Assembly (NCBI GenBank): GCA_021397835.1
Contig: JAJFZO010000863.1
Span: 1,860,001-1,924,000 of the forward strand
Direction: 5' to 3'
DNA from: Moringa oleifera
Lineage: Eukaryota > Streptophyta > Magnoliopsida > Brassicales > Moringaceae
Length of the DNA: 64,000 nucleotides
Shown here one piece after another: positions 60,501-64,000 of the stretch; the first letter of the stretch is position 1; each line of letters starts with the position of its first letter. Both the position numbers and the translations under genes were made by a program. The notes under the pieces were generated by a model. It did not search any database. It saw nothing but the letters and a program-made list of their open reading frames with translations, and was not told the DNA's origin.

Positions 60501-61551
60501 TGAGCCTGAACTGCTAATAGGTGTCATCCTAAAGCTCATGAGAGTCTTGGAGATGTGGAAGTGTTATTGAGATGGAAATCTTTGCCAGAGTTTGAAGCCA
60601 CTTGGGAAGATTTTCACATGATTCAATAGCAGCTTCCTACTTTCCACCTTGAGGACAAGGTGTCTGATTGGGCGGGAGGTATTGTTAGGCGGCAAATCTG
60701 TTTTACTTATTCTAGGCGCAAGGGTAATGTTGATAACACCAAAGATAATGATCTGTAATTTTATTGAGGTCATGGGAGGAAAGTGATCTGGAAATTCTGT
60801 TAGGAAAGTTGAGGGCGAGTGGCAACTGATATGAGGGATAGCATACAGATGGGAAGGGATGTGAAATTTCTTGTTATTGAGCATAGCTTATTGGAGAGTT
60901 TTCAAGCCTCTGGAATTACCTATATATATATATATATTTAGGCATCACCTCAAATCAATACAAATATCGATATTTATCCTTTTCCCATTATCCTTCAAAT
61001 TGTTCAGTTTTTTTTTTTTAATTAATCTGGTCGTTTTAGATCCTTGTTTGTAGTTCATATATTATGGAGCGGCCATTATTTTGTTTGATTTTGTTTTCTT
61101 ATTTTCTTTGTAGATAAGCTTGGCATGCAGCTTACTGAGGTTTATCTTATGTGAACAAATTTGGGGATTTAAGGAAATGGACATGATTAGTGCTAGATGG
61201 CACCATGGATCTCATCTTGAGTATCAAGATTCTCCTTGTCACCCTGGATTTGTTTACTTGTTATATGTGCAAAACAACTTGCTTGCTTACACGTCTTATT
61301 TCAGATTCTGACATATATGTTGCTTTCAATTTTCTTTCTCTGTTTTCATTAATCAGGTGAATTATGGTAACTTCATGCATGGCTTGATGAAGGAGAACAT
61401 CCAACTGAACAGGAAGGTGCTTTCAGAATTATCGATGCACGAACCATACAGTTTCAAGGCCCTTGTAGACATCTCCCGCAATGCCTTCCCAGGAAACAAG
61501 CATGTGGTTCTACCTTCCAGGAAGGCAGACATTTCATCACTTACCGTGTAA
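54520..61551 (+). CDS. Ribosomal protein bL20, organellar type
   Basis: Two exons, 54520-54705 and 61357-61551, encode 126 residues. The bL20 signature is clear in exon 1 ([48 protein letters not shown]) and continues in exon 2 ([21 protein letters not shown], then FKALVD). The protein is near the bacterial length of about 118. bL20 binds 23S-type rRNA early in large-subunit assembly. There is no long transit peptide; the basic amphipathic N-terminus may serve for mitochondrial import, as I recall for the Arabidopsis nuclear copy. The single intron, 54706-61356 (6.65 kb), is unusually long because of a gypsy element. Confidence 0.93.
55263..55670 (+). other. Unrecognised open frame inside the bL20 intron
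   Basis: About 135 open codons starting MAPKPL-like/Lys-rich (a poly-A stretch encodes KKEKKKKEE), then a hydrophobic segment ([20 protein letters not shown]) and a basic cluster (KAARRR). An overlapping frame from 55444 starts [24 protein letters not shown]. Neither matches a family I know. Lack of splice context and its place between a host exon and a retrotransposon make a transposon relic or chance frame most likely. Confidence 0.3.
56673..56990 (+). repeat. 5' LTR of the gypsy element
   Basis: Starts TGTTAGG and ends near CTAACA. It aligns over its length with the 3' LTR, including GATAATGATnTGTAATTTT and GGGAAGGGATGTGAAATTTC, and the near-end tccttttcccattatccttc. A tRNA-Met-type primer-binding site variant (tggtattagagc, 57011-57022) follows, about 20 bases beyond the apparent LTR end. 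Confidence 0.8.
57279..57297 (+). repeat. Poly-G tract within the gypsy gag region
   Basis: An uninterrupted run of about 19 G, probably an expansion of a Gly-codon stretch in gag. Length may be unreliable in the assembly. Confidence 0.8.
60683..61006 (+). repeat. 3' LTR of the gypsy element
   Basis: Starts TGTTAGG after the purine-rich gggcgggaggtat and ends near TTGTTCA. It differs from the 5' LTR by many substitutions and by a local replacement near 60915-60945 that includes a (TA)n tract. This divergence indicates an old insertion. A clear 5-base target duplication was not found. Confidence 0.8.
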
Positions 61552-63490
61552 CTGGTCCTTGGCTGCTTCATCCTTTGCCTTCTCCTTAAGAACTCACCTG
61601 AGTAGAGCCCTTCAAAACTATTTGTGAGCCTTTTCACCTCTAGCTTTGGCTTTTCAATGCAAGATTTTACAGGTCTAAATCTACATAATCTTACTCTATT
61701 TTTCCTTCACCTTATCTCGAATGCATTACTGTTACCCTGGTGTGATGACATATTGGCTCATATTGTGGATAAGATTGGGATGCCACAAGATGTTTAAATT
61801 TTTTTAAAATGGAAATAATCCTTAATAGTTATGTGATTGGTCCTGCTCAAGAAAATATTTATATGATTGACATACAGACATTGAAAATGATGCCTTCGTT
61901 TGTGGGTGGAAAGTGAAACAGACCTTTTTGTTAAAATATGGATTCTTGGTAGTTGATAGTTATTTCAATGATTTTTCTGACTGGCTCCTCATGAGATGCC
62001 CAGTAAAGCATTTAAGTATAGAGCTGAAGAAATGAAACTTAAAAGAGAGCTTACCCAGTAAAATATTAGCTTCAAGTTAGCCTGGAAGGAAAATCATTGA
62101 CAATTGACAGCTGAACGCAAATCCTATTATTAATACTACAGGAAATTCATGGTTTTGGTAGTGCTGAGGTAAGGATTAAAGATAAATAATCACTTCAATT
62201 TCGGTTAACTTTTATTGTAGAGTATGTAGCTGACCAAGTACTGGTCAAGTATATTAATCCATATTTAACCACATAAATCTAATAGCCTGACATAACATTG
62301 TGGACCGAGTCAAGGCAACTGGTTAGAGTGTGCCTATAAGCCCTGTAATCTTCTATAGTTGACCTGCACATTTTCTGGATCGTGTCTTGCTGTTTTCGAT
62401 GTTGGAATGCAAAAGGTAAAGAGGAGGAATGCTTTGTAAGAGTAGTATGGAAGAGGGAGGTGGTGTTAGTGAGGAAAGGAAACAGAGTTTGATGGGTTGG
62501 TTGAGGGTGAGATTTGGTGTCTTATTCCTGGATTAGTTGAATCACTTATCTCTGGTAAGTGATTTATGGTTCAGTTGGTTCAGTTAAAAGACGGATTTAG
62601 GGGGGCGTGCAGGTTGTTTAATTTGGGTATGAAATTATGGAACCACTCATCCTCTCAACTTCAAAAGTATCTGCCCTCTTCTTCAGTTGGTATCAGCCTG
62701 TGATGCCTTTTTGTTTCTTTCCTCACATATTCAACACCAAAATATTGATTCTTTTGTTTCAGTACTAATACAAATCACCGCATTGCTTTTTTTTTTTTTT
62801 AAGTTTCCTCGCAATTTGATCTTTGCTCTTATAATAATGTGCCCATAACATGTAGCAAGTTGATCTTTGCTCTTATAATAATGTATCCATAACATGTTTA
62901 TTTTAAACTTACAAATGTAATCAGAAAATGTGAATGGCACGGCAAGTATCACGTTGATCAGCTAATTAATCTCAAAATCATTTCCTTTACCGTCAAAAAG
63001 AATATTGATATTTAAGCTTTGAGTCATTCCAAACCTAATGTATTCGCTCATGTACGCCGAAGCTTTCACACCCATGTATGTATATATATCGTTTTCTTAA
63101 GCCAAAATTTCATCACGGAACTGTTACTTTTACTACCCAGGATGATCGTATTGAATATGTTTTACTAAAAATTGGAAGGAGGCGGCTAAAGATCTAACAG
63201 GAATTGTGAATATTTCAACAAGCATGAGATATAAATTTTTAGTTTTTTAGGGTGCGCATTGCACGACAGTTGATTGAGCTATTGGCTATTTCTCTCTTCT
63301 AAATTTATTTCTACATTTTGTTATAATTAAGCTTTGAATATTCTAATACGCTTTCTTGGTATTTTACTGATGGGGCAACATTGGCAGTGTGTATAGTATA
63401 TACTGTATAGGAACAGTATCAAACTTTAATTTGATTTTGGTAGAAACAAAACGTAATTAAGAATTAAGATGGCAGCATTATTAAACCACC
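61552..63490. other. bL20 3' UTR and intergenic DNA
   Basis: The bL20 3' UTR probably ends by about 61800. The rest has no ORF with coding character and no transposon protein remnant that I can recognise, apart from a short tandem repeat at 62816-62902. Confidence 0.45.
62816..62902. repeat. 44-bp tandem duplication, intergenic
   Basis: Two direct copies of a unit starting ttgatctttgctcttataat (about 62816-62859 and 62860-62902), differing at a few positions. Confidence 0.85.
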
Positions 63491-63508
63491 CAGTCTACGT
63501 CCTTTGCT

Positions 63509-63516
63509 TATAAATA
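63509..63516 (+). promoter_or_regulatory. TATA box of the BAHD gene
   Basis: TATAAATA lies 92 bases before the start codon at 63608, a good distance for a plant core promoter. An ACCAAAC AC-element-like motif (MYB-binding type in phenylpropanoid promoters) lies at about 63549-63555, probably within the leader. Confidence 0.65.
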
Positions 63517-63607
63517 CACCCCTTTTCTCTCGGTCTGAATCCCATCAACCAAACAAGATTATCAAATCCCTGAAAGGGAAAAAAAAAAAAAACAAAGAGA
63601 AAGAGAG

Positions 63608-64000
63608 ATGGGAGCAAATGGCGATTTCACAGTGAGGGTGGGGAAGAGGGAGGTGGTGGCAGCACTGTTGCCATTGCAAGAGCACTGGCTGCCGCTATCA
63701 AACCTAGATCTGCTTCTGCCACCAGTGGACGTGAGTGTCTTCTTTTGCTACGCTAACAATGGTAACGTTAACATGAGCTTTGGCTCCATGGTTGGGGTTC
63801 TTAAGAAATCCTTGGCACAAGCTTTAGTCTCGTACTATGCTTTTGCGGGTGAGGTTGTCACCAACTGCGTGGGTGAACCTGAGCTTCTCTGCAATAACCG
63901 TGGCGTGGATTTCATCGAAGCTTATGCAGATGTTGAGCTCCAAAACCTAAACTTGTATAACCCTGATGAAAGCATTGAAGGCAAACTTGTCCCCAGCAAG
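63608..64000 (+). CDS. BAHD acyltransferase, N-terminal part (runs off the window)
   Basis: An open frame of 131 codons runs from the ATG at 63608 to the window end with no stop. The N-terminus reads [20 protein letters not shown], then [18 protein letters not shown]. It continues with the family-typical [39 protein letters not shown] and LYNPD segments. The catalytic HXXXD and DFGWG motifs lie beyond the edge. BAHD enzymes move acyl groups from acyl-CoA to alcohols or amines in the cytosol. The sequence recalls coniferyl-alcohol/hydroxycinnamoyl-transferase-like members, but the substrate cannot be read from this part. Confidence 0.88.
   Translation, partial: MGANGDFTVRVGKREVVAALLPLQEHWLPLSNLDLLLPPVDVSVFFCYANNGNVNMSFGSMVGVLKKSLAQALVSYYAFAGEVVTNCVGEPELLCNNRGVDFIEAYADVELQNLNLYNPDESIEGKLVPSK

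Larger units (their letters stand above)
56673..61006 (+). mobile_element. Degenerate Ty3/gypsy LTR retrotransposon in the bL20 intron
   Basis: Two direct LTRs (56673-56990 and 60683-61006) flank about 3.7 kb of decayed gag-pol in the same orientation as the host gene. Visible remnants, with stops and frameshifts: gag-like segment 57030-57900, including a G-run hinge; protease-like 58040-58440 and linker to RT start ([15 protein letters not shown] at 58620, then RT fingers); RNase H ([21 protein letters not shown], 59000-59230); integrase (59570-60060, [19 protein letters not shown]). A chromodomain-like end ([14 protein letters not shown]) lies at 60570-60630. A purine-rich tract sits before the 3' LTR. 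RT is cut short by a deletion joining it to RNase H near 58978. Confidence 0.88.

Noticed and set aside
62290..62360. tRNA-like stretch (caaggcaactggttagagtg)
   Set aside because: An A-box-like match occurs, but no B box lies at the required distance.
1..64000. CRISPR array, bacterial operon or integrated virus
   Set aside because: Exon-intron structure, plant gene families and plant transposons account for the window; no spaced direct-repeat array or viral genes were seen.

Overview
This is nuclear DNA from a flowering plant, almost certainly a eudicot. The genes are split by many GT-AG introns, the intergenic DNA is very AT-rich, and it is filled with decayed plant transposons (Ty1/copia, Ty3/gypsy, CACTA, Mutator-like). 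Eight protein genes can be supported. From left to right they are: (1) the 3' part of a membrane-anchored DnaJ protein of the DNAJC14/Jiv90 type (3-4124); (2) an Enhancer-of-polycomb-like subunit of the NuA4 histone acetyltransferase complex (22378-30532); (3) a complete p300/CBP-type histone acetyltransferase of the HAC1 family (34212-45724); (4) HCF173, a chloroplast factor for psbA translation and photosystem II (46890-51032); (5) a small Cys-containing, probably plastid-targeted protein (51911-52667); (6) a 134-residue unknown protein on the minus strand (53130-53959); (7) organellar-type ribosomal protein bL20, whose single intron carries a gypsy retrotransposon (54520-61551); (8) the first exon of a BAHD acyltransferase that runs off the right edge (from 63608).

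The order DnaJ - EPL - HAC - HCF173 - small gene(s) - bL20 matches, as I remember it, the Arabidopsis block around At1g16680-At1g16740 and its duplicate around At1g79000-At1g79030. This supports the gene calls and suggests an old conserved block. A gene I recall lying between EPL and HAC in Arabidopsis (a complex I 23-kDa subunit) is not visible here.

The 17-kb gap between genes 1 and 2 is a transposon graveyard. It holds a minus-strand copia fragment (about 6430-8060), a deleted plus-strand copia fragment (about 8540-9250), a CACTA element whose end abuts that copia piece (9251 to beyond 15100, with TNP2/DUF4218/DUF4216-type and Ptta/En/Spm-type pseudogenes in the expected order), and an internally deleted Mutator-like element with recognisable terminal inverted repeats (about 16219-20964). 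Further insertions sit in introns: a possible non-autonomous DNA element and a tRNA-like SINE candidate in the EPL gene, a 332-bp near-perfect tandem duplication in HAC, and a 4.3-kb gypsy element in bL20.

Two neighbouring genes act in histone acetylation (EPL in NuA4, HAC as a p300/CBP enzyme). Two or three act in organelles (HCF173 and the small plastid candidate in chloroplasts, bL20 in an organellar ribosome). They are separate transcription units and there is no operon logic. I found no tRNA, rRNA or CRISPR and no clearly new biological system. The most unusual items are the upstream ORFs on the two chromatin genes, the nested transposons, the HAC intron duplication, and two small genes with no function I recognise. 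All exon boundaries were read by eye from splice consensus, reading-frame continuity and, where possible, remembered homologues.
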